Origin: Nitrincola tapanii
GTDB lineage: Bacteria > Pseudomonadota > Gammaproteobacteria > Pseudomonadales > Balneatricaceae
Assembly (NCBI RefSeq): GCF_008368715.1
Contig: NZ_SMRS01000006.1
Location: 186,001-250,000 of the forward strand
Direction of reading: 5' to 3'
Length of the DNA stretch: 64,000 nucleotides
The notes below the pieces were generated by a model that was not told where the DNA came from, did no database searches, and was given only the letters and a program-made list of their open reading frames with translations. Below are positions 36,186 to 46,827 of the stretch, in pieces. The translations under genes and the position numbers were made by a program. Position 1 is the stretch's first letter, and the number at the start of each line of letters is the position of its first letter.

Positions 36186-36575
36186 ATGAAAAAGTTACTG
36201 ATGACCACCACCGCCCTGCTGTTGAGCGGATTGATCTTGAGCCCTTTAAGTTTTGCCGAGAGCACTCAAGACACACGCCAGCAAAAACATCTAGAGCAGA
36301 TGCAAGAGCGTTTACAGTTAAGCGCAGAGCAGACCGGCAAGATCCAGGCGCTTTGGCAGAGCAAGCAGGCTGAGCGCGAAGCTCATCGCCAGCAGATGCA
36401 AAACAAAATGGCTGAGATCCTGACCCCTGAGCAGATGGAAAAAATGCAAAATTGGCGTGAATCCGGCTATTCAGGTATGGACGGAAAAGGTGGCAAAAAA
36501 GGCAAGATGATGCGCGGTGACTGTGACGGTGAACGCCCACAGATGCGCCAGCGCATGGGAAGAAGTGCTGAGTAA
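36186..36575 (+). CDS. Spy/CpxP-family periplasmic chaperone
   Basis: A 129-residue exported protein. A signal peptide (about 1-22, ending SFA) is followed by a helical part with LQLSAEQTGKIQALWQSKQ and LTPEQMEKMQNW, the LTxxQ motifs of the Spy/CpxP family. The C-terminal 30 residues are Gly/Lys/Met-rich (GKGGKKGKMM), perhaps metal-binding. Expected in the periplasm as a chaperone and feedback partner of the Cpx system. The ATG at 36186 has AGGAGA upstream; 17 extra codons before it are non-coding. Confidence 0.88.
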   Translation: MKKLLMTTTALLLSGLILSPLSFAESTQDTRQQKHLEQMQERLQLSAEQTGKIQALWQSKQAEREAHRQQMQNKMAEILTPEQMEKMQNWRESGYSGMDGKGGKKGKMMRGDCDGERPQMRQRMGRSAE

Positions 36576-36585
36576 TCGCACTGAA

Positions 36586-36607
36586 TCGGGAGGCTTAAGC
36601 CTCCCGA
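36586..36607. terminator. palindrome between the spy-like gene and trmB
   Basis: TCGGGAGGCTT joined directly to AAGCCTCCCGA gives an eleven-base-pair stem between two converging genes. No T tract; likely a bidirectional terminator. Confidence 0.6.
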
Positions 36608-36613
36608 TGGGTA

Positions 36614-37351
36614 TTAAGCGATACGCGTAAAGATCAAATCCCAAACACCGTGGCCCAGTTTTTCACCACGCGCTTGGAATTTTGTCACAGGCCGCCAATC
36701 AGGCTGAGGTGAATACTCTCCACTTCCCGCAGCATTAGTGTAACCCTCAGCCGCACTCATCACCTCCATCATATGCTCGGCATACGGCTGCCAATCAGTC
36801 GCCATATGAAAGTGTCCACCGACTGCCAATTTCTGACGAATACGCTGGGCAAATTCAGGCTGAACAATCCGGCGCTTATGATGGCGCTTTTTCGGCCAAG
36901 GATCGGGGAAGAAGAGCTGAAGCCCCTGCAGACTGGCATCGGGAATACACCGCTGCAAGACCTCAATCGCATCCTCGCAGTAAACACGTAGATTCGTGAT
37001 ACCCTCTTCACCGGCACGCGCAAGTAAACGTCCAACCCCTGGGGGATGCACCTCGATGCCAATAAAATCTTTTTCAGGCATCTGTCGTGCCATTTCCAGC
37101 AAAGAGTCTCCCATACCAAAACCGATTTCGATCACCACTGGAGCTTGGCGTCCAAACACCTGGGAAAAATCCAACATCCCTTGTTCCAGGGTCAGCCCAT
37201 ATTGCGACCAATAGAGCTGCATCCCGCGCTCCTGACCTTCCGTCATGCGCCCCGCACGCACCACAAAGCTGCGCACACTTCGGCGTTTAGGTTCAGTCGC
37301 TTCTGCGTTGGGCGTATGGGTTTCTATCTCTGTATTCATCTGGCTACTCAT
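36614..37351 (-). CDS. trmB: tRNA (guanine-N7-)-methyltransferase
   Basis: A 245-residue SAM-dependent enzyme that makes m7G46 in tRNA. The SAM motif is [16 protein letters not shown] (about 70-85), and the catalytic/tRNA-binding [14 protein letters not shown] with HMATDW follows. The first ~30 residues are a polar extension. It overlaps thiG by four bases, so both are in the DUF423-thiS-thiG-trmB operon. Confidence 0.96.
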   Translation of the reverse strand: MSSQMNTEIETHTPNAEATEPKRRSVRSFVVRAGRMTEGQERGMQLYWSQYGLTLEQGMLDFSQVFGRQAPVVIEIGFGMGDSLLEMARQMPEKDFIGIEVHPPGVGRLLARAGEEGITNLRVYCEDAIEVLQRCIPDASLQGLQLFFPDPWPKKRHHKRRIVQPEFAQRIRQKLAVGGHFHMATDWQPYAEHMMEVMSAAEGYTNAAGSGEYSPQPDWRPVTKFQARGEKLGHGVWDLIFTRIA

Positions 37352-38151
37352 GCACGCGTGATCAGACTACTGTCCAAGGGAGAAGAGGCACTGGCATAAC
37401 GCTTACGCGGCATACGCCCAGCCAAATAGGCTTCACGTCCCGCTTCAATCGCTTTGCGCATCGCCTGAGCCATGAGCACAGGTTTTTGTGCCGCCGCAAT
37501 GGCGGTATTCATCAACACTCCAGCACAGCCCATTTCCATCGCAATCGCGGCATCGGATGCGGTGCCCACACCGGCATCGACAATAATCGGCACCTGTGCA
37601 TTTTCTAGGATGATTTGAATATTATGTGGATTCAAAATACCCAAACCAGAACCAATCAGTGATCCCAGTGGCATCACCGCAACACAGCCCATCGCTTCCA
37701 GCGTCTGTGCCACTATCGGGTCATCGTTGGTATAGACCATCACTTTAAAGCCATCAGCCACCAGGGTTTCAGCTGCTTTGAGCGTTTCCACTATATTGGG
37801 ATAGAGAGTTTTGTCATCGCCCAAAACCTCAAGCTTCACCAGATCATGGCCATCCAACAGCTCTCGTGCCAAACGGCAGGTTCTCACGGCATCAGCGGCG
37901 GTATAGCAGCCGGCGGTGTTCGGCAAAAGCGTGTACACATCCGGTGAAATGACATCTAAAAGATTCGGCTCACCTGGATTCTGGCCAATATTGGTACGAC
38001 GCACCGCAACGGTGACGATCTCAGCGCCACTGGCCGCAATGGCCGCACCGGTTTCTGCTAAATCTTTATACTTTCCCGTACCCACCAACAAGCGTGATTG
38101 GTATTCGCGGCCGGCAATCACCAGCGCATCGGACTGCTCTAATTCTGTCAT
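37348..38151 (-). CDS. thiG: thiazole synthase
   Basis: A 267-residue TIM-barrel enzyme that forms the thiazole phosphate of thiamine from deoxyxylulose phosphate, dehydroglycine and ThiS-thiocarboxylate. The Schiff-base Lys is in [35 protein letters not shown] and GVLMNTAI follow near the end. thiS lies directly upstream. Confidence 0.96.
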   Translation of the reverse strand: MTELEQSDALVIAGREYQSRLLVGTGKYKDLAETGAAIAASGAEIVTVAVRRTNIGQNPGEPNLLDVISPDVYTLLPNTAGCYTAADAVRTCRLARELLDGHDLVKLEVLGDDKTLYPNIVETLKAAETLVADGFKVMVYTNDDPIVAQTLEAMGCVAVMPLGSLIGSGLGILNPHNIQIILENAQVPIIVDAGVGTASDAAIAMEMGCAGVLMNTAIAAAQKPVLMAQAMRKAIEAGREAYLAGRMPRKRYASASSPLDSSLITRA

Positions 38152-38224
38152 TTGATTATCCTGTTGGTTGTTCTGTGAGGGGCTTTAGTTAGAAGAGCAC
38201 AAAATTGTCGTGCCCGCACCCACC

Positions 38225-38425
38225 TTAACCGCCGCCAATTGCCTGCACGACTTCGACCTGGTCGCCCGGCTGTAACCGAGTGGTCGCATGCTGGCTACGT
38301 GGAACTATCTCTAGATTCAGCTCAACCGCTACACGTTTCCCTGCTAATCCCATGCTTTCCAGCAGAGTGCTCAGACTCGTGTCTGCCGCTAACTCATGAT
38401 CCTGTCCATTTAAATAGATCTGCAT
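38225..38425 (-). CDS. thiS: sulfur carrier protein ThiS
   Basis: A 66-residue ubiquitin-like protein ending in the Gly-Gly needed for adenylation and thiocarboxylation (QAIGGG). The start at 38425 (MQIYLNGQDHEL) fits the family; an upstream extension would overlap the DUF423 gene. No TPP riboswitch is seen before the operon. Confidence 0.93.
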   Translation of the reverse strand: MQIYLNGQDHELAADTSLSTLLESMGLAGKRVAVELNLEIVPRSQHATTRLQPGDQVEVVQAIGGG

Positions 38426-38426
38426 C

Positions 38427-38801
38427 CTAGTGCTCCTGTCGCCACTGAGAGAGTGCAAGGAACACCCAGCCCAGAATAAAGGCTAGGCCTCCAAAAGGCG
38501 TAATGATACCGAGCTGACGCCAACCTGTCAGCGTCATTGCATAGAGACTGCCGCAGAAGAGCAGCACACCCAGTAGAAAACTGATACCGCTCCAGAGCAA
38601 CCACCGGTTCGCTTGACGCTGAGCCAAAAGCGCAACGGCCAGCAGCGCCAATGCGTGCCAGAACTGATAACTGACAGCCGTTTGGTAGACCGTTAATTGC
38701 CGTGCATCTAGCACCGCAGCCAGGGCATGGGCACCAAAAGCACCCAAAATGACCGCGAGCATCCCCAGTAACGCTGCGATGATTAGAAAACCTCGTGCCA
38801 T
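38427..38801 (-). CDS. DUF423 inner-membrane protein (YgdD family)
   Basis: A 124-residue protein with four hydrophobic helices and the family motif LGAFGAHAL near the N-terminus, then YQTAVSYQFWHALALL. Function unknown. It is one base from thiS and probably heads that operon. Confidence 0.88.
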   Translation of the reverse strand: MARGFLIIAALLGMLAVILGAFGAHALAAVLDARQLTVYQTAVSYQFWHALALLAVALLAQRQANRWLLWSGISFLLGVLLFCGSLYAMTLTGWRQLGIITPFGGLAFILGWVFLALSQWRQEH

Positions 38802-38851
38802 CTTTTTCCCCTCAAAAATCGAGATTATGCGACTCGAAAAACAGGCCTCTA

Positions 38852-38882
38852 GAAAAAAAGAAAGCCGCTCGATGGCGGCTTC
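38852..38882 (-). terminator. Rho-independent terminator after rpoH
   Basis: On the minus strand AGCCGCC and GGCGGCT-like arms around an ATCGA loop, followed by TTTCTTTTTTT. Confidence 0.9.
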
Positions 38883-38899
38883 TGAGGCGGGTTACAGCG

Positions 38900-39760
38900 T
38901 CAAGCGATGAGCGTAATCGCCTCACGTACCTTTTTCATCGCGTTTTTTTCGAGCTGACGAATACGTTCGGCCGACACATCATACTTGGCTGCCAGGTCAT
39001 GTAGTGTTGCCTTCTCATCTGCCAACCAACGCTGTGCCAAAATGTCTCGGCTACGTTCATCCAAAGCAGAAAGTGCCTGATGCAGCTGACGCTGTGCACT
39101 CTCTTCCCAGTTACTGGCTTCCAGTTGAAGTGCCGGATCGGCCTCTTCATCTTCTAAATACTGCGAGGGTGACCAGCTGCTCAGCTCTTCGTCTTCACCC
39201 AAGGGCGCATCGAAGGCCGTATCAGTTGCCGCCATACGGCCTTCCATCTGACGTACAACTGCACTATCAACCCCTAAATCCTTGGCGACGGCATCGACCT
39301 CATCATTGCTCATCCAACTCAAGCCTTTTTTCTGCGAACGCAGATTAAAGAACAGCTTACGCTGGGCTTTAGTGGTCGCCACCTTGACGATACGCCAGTT
39401 GCGCAGAATGAACTCGTGCATTTCTGCTTTAATCCAGTGCACAGCAAAAGACACCAGACGCACACCCACCGTTGGATCAAAGCGTTTCACCGCTTTCATT
39501 AAACCGACATTACCTTCTTGGATCAGATCACTCAGTGGCAATCCATAACCTGAATAAGACTTGGCGATGTGCACAACAAAACGCAGGTGGGACAAAACCA
39601 ACTGACGTGCCGCCTCCAAGTCATTCTGGTAAAACAACCGCTCTGCCAGCGCTCGTTCCTCTTCTGCATTCAGAATCGGAATAGTGCCCACAGTCTGAAC
39701 ATAAGCATTCACGTTGCCACCCGGTGACAGTTGTTCTACAACACGCAAGCTTGTGCTCAT
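38900..39760 (-). CDS. rpoH: RNA polymerase sigma-32 (heat-shock) factor
   Basis: A 286-residue sigma factor. Region 2 has [28 protein letters not shown] and [12 protein letters not shown], followed by [17 protein letters not shown]; the RpoH box QRKLFFNLR is present; region 4 ends with [20 protein letters not shown]. It directs heat-shock gene transcription. It follows ftsX by about 139 bases, as in many gammaproteobacteria. Confidence 0.97.
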   Translation of the reverse strand: MSTSLRVVEQLSPGGNVNAYVQTVGTIPILNAEEERALAERLFYQNDLEAARQLVLSHLRFVVHIAKSYSGYGLPLSDLIQEGNVGLMKAVKRFDPTVGVRLVSFAVHWIKAEMHEFILRNWRIVKVATTKAQRKLFFNLRSQKKGLSWMSNDEVDAVAKDLGVDSAVVRQMEGRMAATDTAFDAPLGEDEELSSWSPSQYLEDEEADPALQLEASNWEESAQRQLHQALSALDERSRDILAQRWLADEKATLHDLAAKYDVSAERIRQLEKNAMKKVREAITLIA

Positions 39761-39899
39761 GAATTATGTAACCTCATTTAATATTCAGTTTTACCGCCGC
39801 TTCAGACCACAAAAATCTGAGAAAAGTTCCCCAGATGTATCGGATCGCGTTTTAAGCTGACGCTGAAAAATAGCGGCCTCGTTGCGGAAATGCAAGCCC

Positions 39900-40877
39900 T
39901 TAAGAGGGCTCGATTTCGCGTAGATGGCGTCCTGTCGAAACAAACGCACCTAACCAACCCAAGGCAACACCTATAGCGATGAGTGTTGTCAAACCTTGAG
40001 CGCCCAAACCTTGTAAGCTGAAGCTGCTCATGTACAACTGCGCTAAACGATCCACAGGCGCTCGAATCATTTCCATCGCTAAAAACACCAGCACAGACGC
40101 CAGTATCGCTCCACACAGGCCTAACCAGAAGCCCGTATAGAGAAACGGACGCCGCACCCAAGCATCGGTTGCGCCCACCAGTTTGGTCACGATAATTTCA
40201 TCTCGGCGGCTTTCTAAGGTCATACGCAGTGTATTGCCGACAATCAACAAGACCGCTAAGGCCAAGAGACCACTCACCACCCAGGTAAAACGTTCCAAGA
40301 CATTGAGATAGGCTCCTAAGCGCTGCAACCACTCTAAATCGAGTTGCGCCTCTTGCACTTCAGGCAAGACGGACAGTTCCTGTTGCAAACCCTGTAAGGC
40401 CAAAAGCGTGTGATCTGTCGGCAGCACCAGAATCACAGCCGGTAAAGGGTTACGTTCAAACAGGCTGATCAGATTGGCAAATTCGGAATAGCGTGCAAAG
40501 TCTTGTAACCCCTTATCACGATCGATCAGCTCGACACCGGATAAACCCGGGTGCAACATCAGCTCCAAGCTCATCTGCTCGGCACGCTCATCACTTACCT
40601 GCTGATGGAGATACAGGCTAATCCGTGGATGCGTATCCCAGCCTGCGGCAAACTGTTGCACATTATGCACCACCGTCCACATAAAACTGGGTAAGGCCAG
40701 AGCTATGGCCAACACCGCCAACGTCATAAAGGACGCTAAAGGGGTTCGTAGAATACGTTGCAAGGACGTCAGGGCGACGGACAGATGGTGACGTAACCAA
40801 CTGCTGAGACGATTGCGCTGACTGACGCGATGTACTTGAGCACCCCGCCGCGCGACGGTATTGGATTTCTCAGCCAC
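39900..40877 (-). CDS. ftsX: cell-division protein FtsX
   Basis: A 325-residue membrane protein with four helices (about 45-65, 190-215, 240-265, 300-320) and a periplasmic loop after the first. With FtsE it controls amidase activation at the septum. The GTG at 40877 overlaps the ftsE 3' end by eight bases and has GGAAGG ten bases upstream; another GTG seven codons further upstream is possible. FtsX motifs such as NTLRMTLESRRDEI are clear. Confidence 0.94.
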   Translation of the reverse strand: MAEKSNTVARRGAQVHRVSQRNRLSSWLRHHLSVALTSLQRILRTPLASFMTLAVLAIALALPSFMWTVVHNVQQFAAGWDTHPRISLYLHQQVSDERAEQMSLELMLHPGLSGVELIDRDKGLQDFARYSEFANLISLFERNPLPAVILVLPTDHTLLALQGLQQELSVLPEVQEAQLDLEWLQRLGAYLNVLERFTWVVSGLLALAVLLIVGNTLRMTLESRRDEIIVTKLVGATDAWVRRPFLYTGFWLGLCGAILASVLVFLAMEMIRAPVDRLAQLYMSSFSLQGLGAQGLTTLIAIGVALGWLGAFVSTGRHLREIEPS

Positions 40878-41535
40878 CCGACACCAACCTTCCGCCACGT
40901 AGAACCAGAGTTCGGCGCTGCATGCGGTTAATTAAAGACAAATCATGGCTGGCAATTAATACCGTCGTCCCGATCCGATTGAACTGTTCAAACAGACGCA
41001 TCACATCTTCCGAAAGCTGAGGATCCAGGTTACCGGTTGGCTCATCCGCGAGTAGCAATTTGGGCTTGTGCACTATGGCACGGGCAATCCCAACGCGCTG
41101 CTGTTCACCACTGGACAGGGTGATCGGATTTTGCTTCTCCCGCATCAACAACCCGACTTTATCCAAGGCGGCACGCACACGACGCGCCGCATCTTGTGGA
41201 TCATAACCCGCGATCTGCAAAGGCAGGGCAACATTGTCAAAGACACTGCGGTCGAACAGCAGCTGATGGTTCTGGAACACCACGCCGATACGCCGTCTGT
41301 GCCAAGCGATCTGATGCCGGGGCAGCACATTCAACTCTTGATCTCCGACCCAGACCTGCCCACGCGAAGGGCGCTCCATCAGCATGATCAACTTTAGAAG
41401 CGTACTTTTGCCGGCACCTGAATGTCCGGTCAAGAAAGCCATTTCACCCGACTCTAGGGTGAAATCCACGCCGATCAAGGCATCATGCCCCTCAGCATAA
41501 CGTTTGCCGACATTGGTAAAGCGTATTTCGGCCAT
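40870..41535 (-). CDS. ftsE: cell-division ATP-binding protein FtsE
   Basis: A 221-residue ABC ATPase: Walker [12 protein letters not shown] (about 37-47), signature [14 protein letters not shown], Walker [13 protein letters not shown] and switch His in IASHDLS. It pairs with FtsX in the ftsY-ftsE-ftsX operon. Confidence 0.97.
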   Translation of the reverse strand: MAEIRFTNVGKRYAEGHDALIGVDFTLESGEMAFLTGHSGAGKSTLLKLIMLMERPSRGQVWVGDQELNVLPRHQIAWHRRRIGVVFQNHQLLFDRSVFDNVALPLQIAGYDPQDAARRVRAALDKVGLLMREKQNPITLSSGEQQRVGIARAIVHKPKLLLADEPTGNLDPQLSEDVMRLFEQFNRIGTTVLIASHDLSLINRMQRRTLVLRGGRLVSGG

Positions 41536-41558
41536 AGATTCGCCGCTCCTACTGCGGT

Positions 41559-43067
41559 TTAGTCGAACAGCGCTTGCACAAACTCATCGGCGGAAAAGGG
41601 ACGCAAATCATCGATCTGCTCACCCACCCCGATAAATCGGATTGGCAATTCAAACTGTTTGGCAATGGCGAAAATAATGCCGCCCTTCGCCGTACCATCA
41701 AGCTTAGTCAGAGTAATGCCCGTCACCCCTACAGCTTCACGGAACTGTTTAGCCTGGCTGATCGCATTTTGACCAGTCCCGGCATCCAACACCAACATCA
41801 CTTCATGAGGCGCCTGTGGATCGAGCTTTTTCATCACCCTAACCACTTTCGACAGCTCGTTCATGAGATTGTCTTTGTTTTGTAAACGACCGGCAGTATC
41901 GGCGATCAGCACATCAATGCCTTTGGCCTGAGCAGACTGCAACGCATCAAAGATTACGGATGCGGAATCGGCTCCGGTATGCTGTGCCACCACGGGCACC
42001 TGATTACGCTCACCCCAAACCTGCAACTGCTCAACCGCCGCCGCACGGAAAGTGTCTCCAGCCGCCAGCATCACTGACTTGCCTTCAGCCTGCAAACGCT
42101 TAGCCAGCTTACCTATGGTTGTGGTTTTACCCACACCATTCACACCTACCACTAAAATGACCTGAGTCCCTTGACCGCTGACTAGGTTCAGCGGCTGCTG
42201 TACCGGCTGCAGTAAAACAGACAACTCACGTTTCAGAGCCTGCTGCAAAGCGGCAGGGTCTTTTAATTCGTTTTTCTCAACGGCTTCGTTCAAGCGCCCG
42301 ATAATTGCCGTGGTGGCCTCTACCCCCACATCTGCCATCAACAGCAATGTTTCCAGCTCTTCCAGCAGATCTTCATCAATACTTTGACTGCTGCCGAACA
42401 ACTCCCCGATTTGAGTTGTGAGGCTGGCTTTCGTACGGCTCAAACCGGAACGAATACGCTCAAACAACCGCTGCTTACGCTGCTCCGGTGCTTCGCTCGG
42501 TGCGGCAGTCACCACAGGGGCCGCCACCGCTGGCTCTACAGGTGCTTCCGGTGCCGAAGGCACTGGTGTAGCGGGTTCGAACTGTTTCGTTTCAGAGGGT
42601 GCTTCAGCCACCTCAGTTTCAACCGCAGGGATTTCAAGCTCTCGTGCCGGTGCCACGGCAGCAGAGGTTTCCAGGGTAGCCGAATCGGCAAACGCTGCAT
42701 CAGTCGCTGTGACGTCTTGGCGTACTTCTGTGACAGGCGTGGCGGGGATTACAACCTCTACTTCCGCAAGCCTAGACGTGCTTTCCGCAGCCACTTCGGC
42801 CTGAACACTGGTCTCTGGCTCAAGAGGTGCCGCTGCTATCTTCTCCTGGCTGACAAGGTCTTGCACCTCTGGCAGCGTCTCAGCTTCCTCAGCGGGGCGC
42901 GCGGGCGGCACCACCGACTCATCTTGCGTCTGTGCATCCGCCTGAGGACTCGGCTTTAAGAAAACATAAAGCGCGATCACTAAAACCAACGCCAGACCAC
43001 CGGCGATATAAGGCAAAAGGGCAGGATCTAAGCCCATACCCAGCATCCAGTTATACAAAGATTCCAT
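41559..43067 (-). CDS. ftsY: signal recognition particle receptor FtsY
   Basis: A 502-residue GTPase that receives SRP-ribosome complexes at the inner membrane. The NG domain occupies the last ~300 residues: GVNGVGKTTTIGKLA (P-loop), DTFRAAAVEQL, DTAGRLQ and TKLDGTAKGG. The N-terminal region has a predicted transmembrane helix (about 18-37, YIAGGLALVLVIALYVFL) followed by a ~140-residue Glu/Ala/Pro/Val-rich acidic stretch. The helix is unlike E. coli FtsY and suggests firmer membrane anchoring. Confidence 0.96.
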   Translation of the reverse strand: MESLYNWMLGMGLDPALLPYIAGGLALVLVIALYVFLKPSPQADAQTQDESVVPPARPAEEAETLPEVQDLVSQEKIAAAPLEPETSVQAEVAAESTSRLAEVEVVIPATPVTEVRQDVTATDAAFADSATLETSAAVAPARELEIPAVETEVAEAPSETKQFEPATPVPSAPEAPVEPAVAAPVVTAAPSEAPEQRKQRLFERIRSGLSRTKASLTTQIGELFGSSQSIDEDLLEELETLLLMADVGVEATTAIIGRLNEAVEKNELKDPAALQQALKRELSVLLQPVQQPLNLVSGQGTQVILVVGVNGVGKTTTIGKLAKRLQAEGKSVMLAAGDTFRAAAVEQLQVWGERNQVPVVAQHTGADSASVIFDALQSAQAKGIDVLIADTAGRLQNKDNLMNELSKVVRVMKKLDPQAPHEVMLVLDAGTGQNAISQAKQFREAVGVTGITLTKLDGTAKGGIIFAIAKQFELPIRFIGVGEQIDDLRPFSADEFVQALFD

Positions 43068-43163
43068 AGACTTTAAAGGCTCGTCAGTTGCAGAGTAGAT
43101 AGTGTTAATTCATTTCGGCTATCTTAACACAGAGCGCGCGCCATCAACCAAACGGGAAACGTT

Positions 43164-44318
43164 ATGTCTGTATCGGATTACAAACCTCTATTCAATCGCC
43201 GTTATCTCTATTGGTTGATGTGGATTGTGGCCATTGCCATCGTGCTACTCAACATTCCAACCGCTGAGAAAGAAGATGCGGGCTTTACCTTCTACTATCT
43301 CCAGGAAGCCGATCTCTATGGCATGCAAACGCCTGCAAGCGACACCGTACAGATGGAGTGGCTGCTACAACTCCCTCCGGCTTTTAATCGCGAACAACGC
43401 TTATTACACGCCGAGCTGCAGGCTAAATTACAACAGATCGAAGCAGATTGGCTGATCCGTTATAACGCCCTATCGGGCCACTGGGAAAAAATTCAACGTG
43501 CTGAGACCTTAGGCCTACGTTGGCGAGGCAATGTTTCGCTCAGCCCTGAACGGCTCCAAGAACTCAGTGATGAGCTGGCGGAATCCTTTCAAAGTCAATC
43601 CATTCAAGATGAACGTTGGTATGCGCAAGCCGCCGCGCACATACATCTAGATCTGCAAAGCCCGGAAAATCGTCTATTAGCCGAGCTGGGCAACTGGCTC
43701 CAACCGGCTTGGCAGGATCAAGATTTGCAATGGTTACGTCTATACAGCGCGGCAGAACGCCCCGCTGCAGCTGAAGCCCTTCCAGCACCACAGACCCACT
43801 CAACACCCCACACGCTTGCCCCGCATTCAGGTGAGATGCAGGGTTATCAAAATCAACGCTGGTGGCTAATAGCCTGGCCCTTAGCGACCCATCCTAGCCC
43901 ACAAGAACTGGCTCTCAGCCGTCTCGCTGCGAGCCGACTTCAGCGCTATTTGGAGCAGGAAACAGAGATTCAGCACTACCGTCTACTCTGGCAACCCAAT
44001 CAACGCCAAGGCTATCTGGCCTTGATCTTAAGCTTGCCGGAAAGCAGTGATCTCTCGACAGAGGAATGGCTTGAGCAGCTCAGACACAAGATTGCTGATA
44101 GCCGTCTCGATGAACACTCTGCTCGCCTAGGCGGCTTAGAGGAAGCCACGGCAGCACGCCAAGCGCTGGAATTAACTGCTCGATTTCGCTGGAGTCTCGA
44201 CAGCTACCCTCTGTTTCAGGATACTTTGCGCACCCATTCATCGGATGAGATACAGGCTTGGCTAGAAGCGTTGCTCACTACGCCTGCCGCGGTGCATTGG
44301 GTACTGAACCCCTATTAA
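43164..44318 (+). CDS. membrane-anchored protein at the ftsY-rsmD locus, possibly degenerate M16 peptidase-like
   Basis: A 384-residue protein with one N-terminal transmembrane helix (about 14-33) and a soluble remainder rich in Gln, Leu and Glu. In Pseudomonas and relatives, M16 (pitrilysin-like) peptidase genes sit between ftsY and rsmD. The C-terminal third here (LALILSLPESSDLSTEEW, then TARFRWSLDSYPLFQDTLRT and a VHWVLNPY end) is compatible with an M16-like half. No HxxEH or other metal site is seen, so it is probably not a peptidase. The assignment is positional. Confidence 0.5.
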   Translation: MSVSDYKPLFNRRYLYWLMWIVAIAIVLLNIPTAEKEDAGFTFYYLQEADLYGMQTPASDTVQMEWLLQLPPAFNREQRLLHAELQAKLQQIEADWLIRYNALSGHWEKIQRAETLGLRWRGNVSLSPERLQELSDELAESFQSQSIQDERWYAQAAAHIHLDLQSPENRLLAELGNWLQPAWQDQDLQWLRLYSAAERPAAAEALPAPQTHSTPHTLAPHSGEMQGYQNQRWWLIAWPLATHPSPQELALSRLAASRLQRYLEQETEIQHYRLLWQPNQRQGYLALILSLPESSDLSTEEWLEQLRHKIADSRLDEHSARLGGLEEATAARQALELTARFRWSLDSYPLFQDTLRTHSSDEIQAWLEALLTTPAAVHWVLNPY

Positions 44319-44360
44319 GCTCAATTCGAGTTGAGCACAGCGCACAGGATTTTGCATTTC

Positions 44361-45020
44361 ATGAGTCGCCACAATCGTGCTGCACGCCCTCGCCCCCAAG
44401 CAGCGGCGGCAGAAACGTCGAGCTTAAGAATCATTGGTGGCCTCTGGCGCAGTCAGAAACTACCCTTCCCCGAAATTGAAGGCCTACGCCCAACACCGGA
44501 TCGTGTGCGTGAAACCCTATTCAACTGGCTGCAAACTCTGACGCCTGGTGCACAGTGCCTCGATCTTTTTTGTGGTAGTGGTGCCCTGGGGTTTGAGGCG
44601 CTATCGCGTGGCGCAGCATCGGCTACCTTTGTGGATGCCTCACCTGAGGTGATTGCTCAGATTCGCCGCAATCTACAGCGCTTAAAAGCCCAAAACGGAG
44701 AGGCCCACTGCCGCTCCGCGTTAGATTGGTTAGAGGAAAAAATGGCGGATCAAGAAGCCACTTATGATCTTGTTTTCCTCGATCCGCCTTTTCATAAAGA
44801 CCTGATCCGCCCGATTGCGACTCTACTGGAGTCGCGAGGCTTGCTCAGCAATGCCGCGATGATCTATATCGAAACCGAAAGAGATTGGACGCCACAAGGT
44901 CTACCCGATAACTGGAGCCTGTATCGTGAGAAACAGGCAGGGCAAGTAGCTTACCGGCTGTACCAACGTGAAGATCTTGGCTTGGAAATGACCGATCTTA
45001 GCCCGCTGCCAAGCCTCTGA
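44361..45020 (+). CDS. rsmD: 16S rRNA (guanine966-N2)-methyltransferase RsmD
   Basis: A 219-residue SAM-dependent rRNA methyltransferase. LRIIGGLWRSQKL begins the fold; RPTPDRVRETLFNWL, CLDLFCGSGALGFEALSRG (SAM site) and the catalytic DPPF motif (VFLDPPFHKD) follow. The ATG at 44361 gives the family N-terminus (MSRHNRAARP). It overlaps the tetR gene tail to tail by 23 bases. Confidence 0.94.
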   Translation: MSRHNRAARPRPQAAAAETSSLRIIGGLWRSQKLPFPEIEGLRPTPDRVRETLFNWLQTLTPGAQCLDLFCGSGALGFEALSRGAASATFVDASPEVIAQIRRNLQRLKAQNGEAHCRSALDWLEEKMADQEATYDLVFLDPPFHKDLIRPIATLLESRGLLSNAAMIYIETERDWTPQGLPDNWSLYREKQAGQVAYRLYQREDLGLEMTDLSPLPSL

Positions 45021-45681
45021 TCAGCGCCTGAATTAAATGCTCAATCGCTTCCGGTAGTTCATAGTCTAAGACGTCAGAGCTGTGCTCCTCGGCTGTGATC
45101 TCCTGCAGCGGCGATGGCTCAGCATTCGGGCTGAAAAGGGCCGGTTGAACGGCTTCGCGCAACAGAGCATGCAGAACCGCCGCCAGACTCTCTGCAAAAG
45201 GCTGAGTCGAAAACTTCTTTTTCAGCAGTTTCTTTTTCCGTGCCTGCTTCAAAAATGCGAGTAAGTGGCTTAAGCACAAGGCCTGATCCGCTTGCAGCCG
45301 CGCATAAACGCCGGCCAACTCAGCTTGATCCGGCTGCAACCAAAACAGCCGATAGGTCAGACGCAATGCCGGTCGACTTAATACCGCGCGCAACACGCCA
45401 CGCAGGTAATCGGCCAAAGCTTGCACAGGATCCTGACGGATAGCCTGCTGTTGCTCAACAAACTGCTGTTCAAACGGCATCTCGTGATGAAAATACAGAC
45501 TTTCTAAAAGATGATCACGGTTACGAAAGTGCCAATACACAGCACCATGCGTTACCCCTGCCTGAGCCGCGATCTGCTTGAGAGAGACCTGGTGCAGACC
45601 TTGCTGGGCATACATGCGTAACGCCGTGTTTAAAAGATTCAAACGGGTTTGTTCCGCTTCTTCGGGAGTTCTTCTGGGCAT
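44998..45681 (-). CDS. TetR-family regulator (AcrR/TtgR-like)
   Basis: A 227-residue repressor. The N-terminal helix-turn-helix is RTPEEAEQTRLNLLNTALRM, then SLKQIAAQAGVTHGAVYWHF, as in efflux regulators such as AcrR and TtgR. The start at 45681 has AGGA six bases upstream. An inverted repeat (45715-45738) lies 34 bases before it, a likely own operator. No efflux pump gene lies nearby, so its targets are elsewhere or outside the window. Confidence 0.88.
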   Translation of the reverse strand: MPRRTPEEAEQTRLNLLNTALRMYAQQGLHQVSLKQIAAQAGVTHGAVYWHFRNRDHLLESLYFHHEMPFEQQFVEQQQAIRQDPVQALADYLRGVLRAVLSRPALRLTYRLFWLQPDQAELAGVYARLQADQALCLSHLLAFLKQARKKKLLKKKFSTQPFAESLAAVLHALLREAVQPALFSPNAEPSPLQEITAEEHSSDVLDYELPEAIEHLIQALIRGLAAG

Positions 45682-45714
45682 GACTTTTCCTGATTTATCC
45701 TTGTTTTTAACCAA

Positions 45715-45738
45715 CATACCTGTGTGAGGGAAGGTATG
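45715..45738. promoter_or_regulatory. probable operator of the TetR gene
   Basis: CATACCT-N10-AGGTATG, a seven-base dyad 34 bases upstream of the start codon. The rest of 45739-45973 is AT-rich and should hold the coaD promoter; no gene is seen there. Confidence 0.6.
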
Positions 45739-45973
45739 ACTATCCGTTTTTCTCATCTGCTTGCAAGCCTTGGACAGTCGATTTCATCAAATCGTCATCT
45801 TCAGTGTAGAAAGATTCATGGCAATTCCCTCAGAATTTATATAACTATATTTTATGCTAAAACTATTTTTTATTCTTTTTTAGAAAATACTCATGCACTT
45901 TTTGTATTTGTACCATCTCTCTGATTGGGCTAAGATCCGCGCACGTATTCAGCTGATACTTCTGGGGATATAA

Positions 45974-46459
<486 letters not shown>

Positions 46460-46462
46460 TAA

Positions 46463-46735
<273 letters not shown>

Positions 46736-46775
46736 TCAAGAAAATCTGTACAGCCGTTGACCTCGGCTACAGAGA

Positions 46776-46805
46776 AAAAATAGGCCGCATCGCGGCCTAT
46801 TTTTA
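46776..46805 (+). terminator. Rho-independent terminator after the ferredoxin gene
   Basis: TAGGCCGC and GCGGCCTA with an ATC loop, A-rich before and TTTTT after; probably bidirectional. Confidence 0.92.
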
Positions 46806-46827
46806 TGCACAACGCTGCGTGTAGCGT

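Noticed and set aside
38152-38224. TPP riboswitch in the thiS-thiG region
   Set aside because: The thiS-thiG gap is only 73 bases and the leader before DUF423 lacks the conserved CTGAGA and GGAAC elements.
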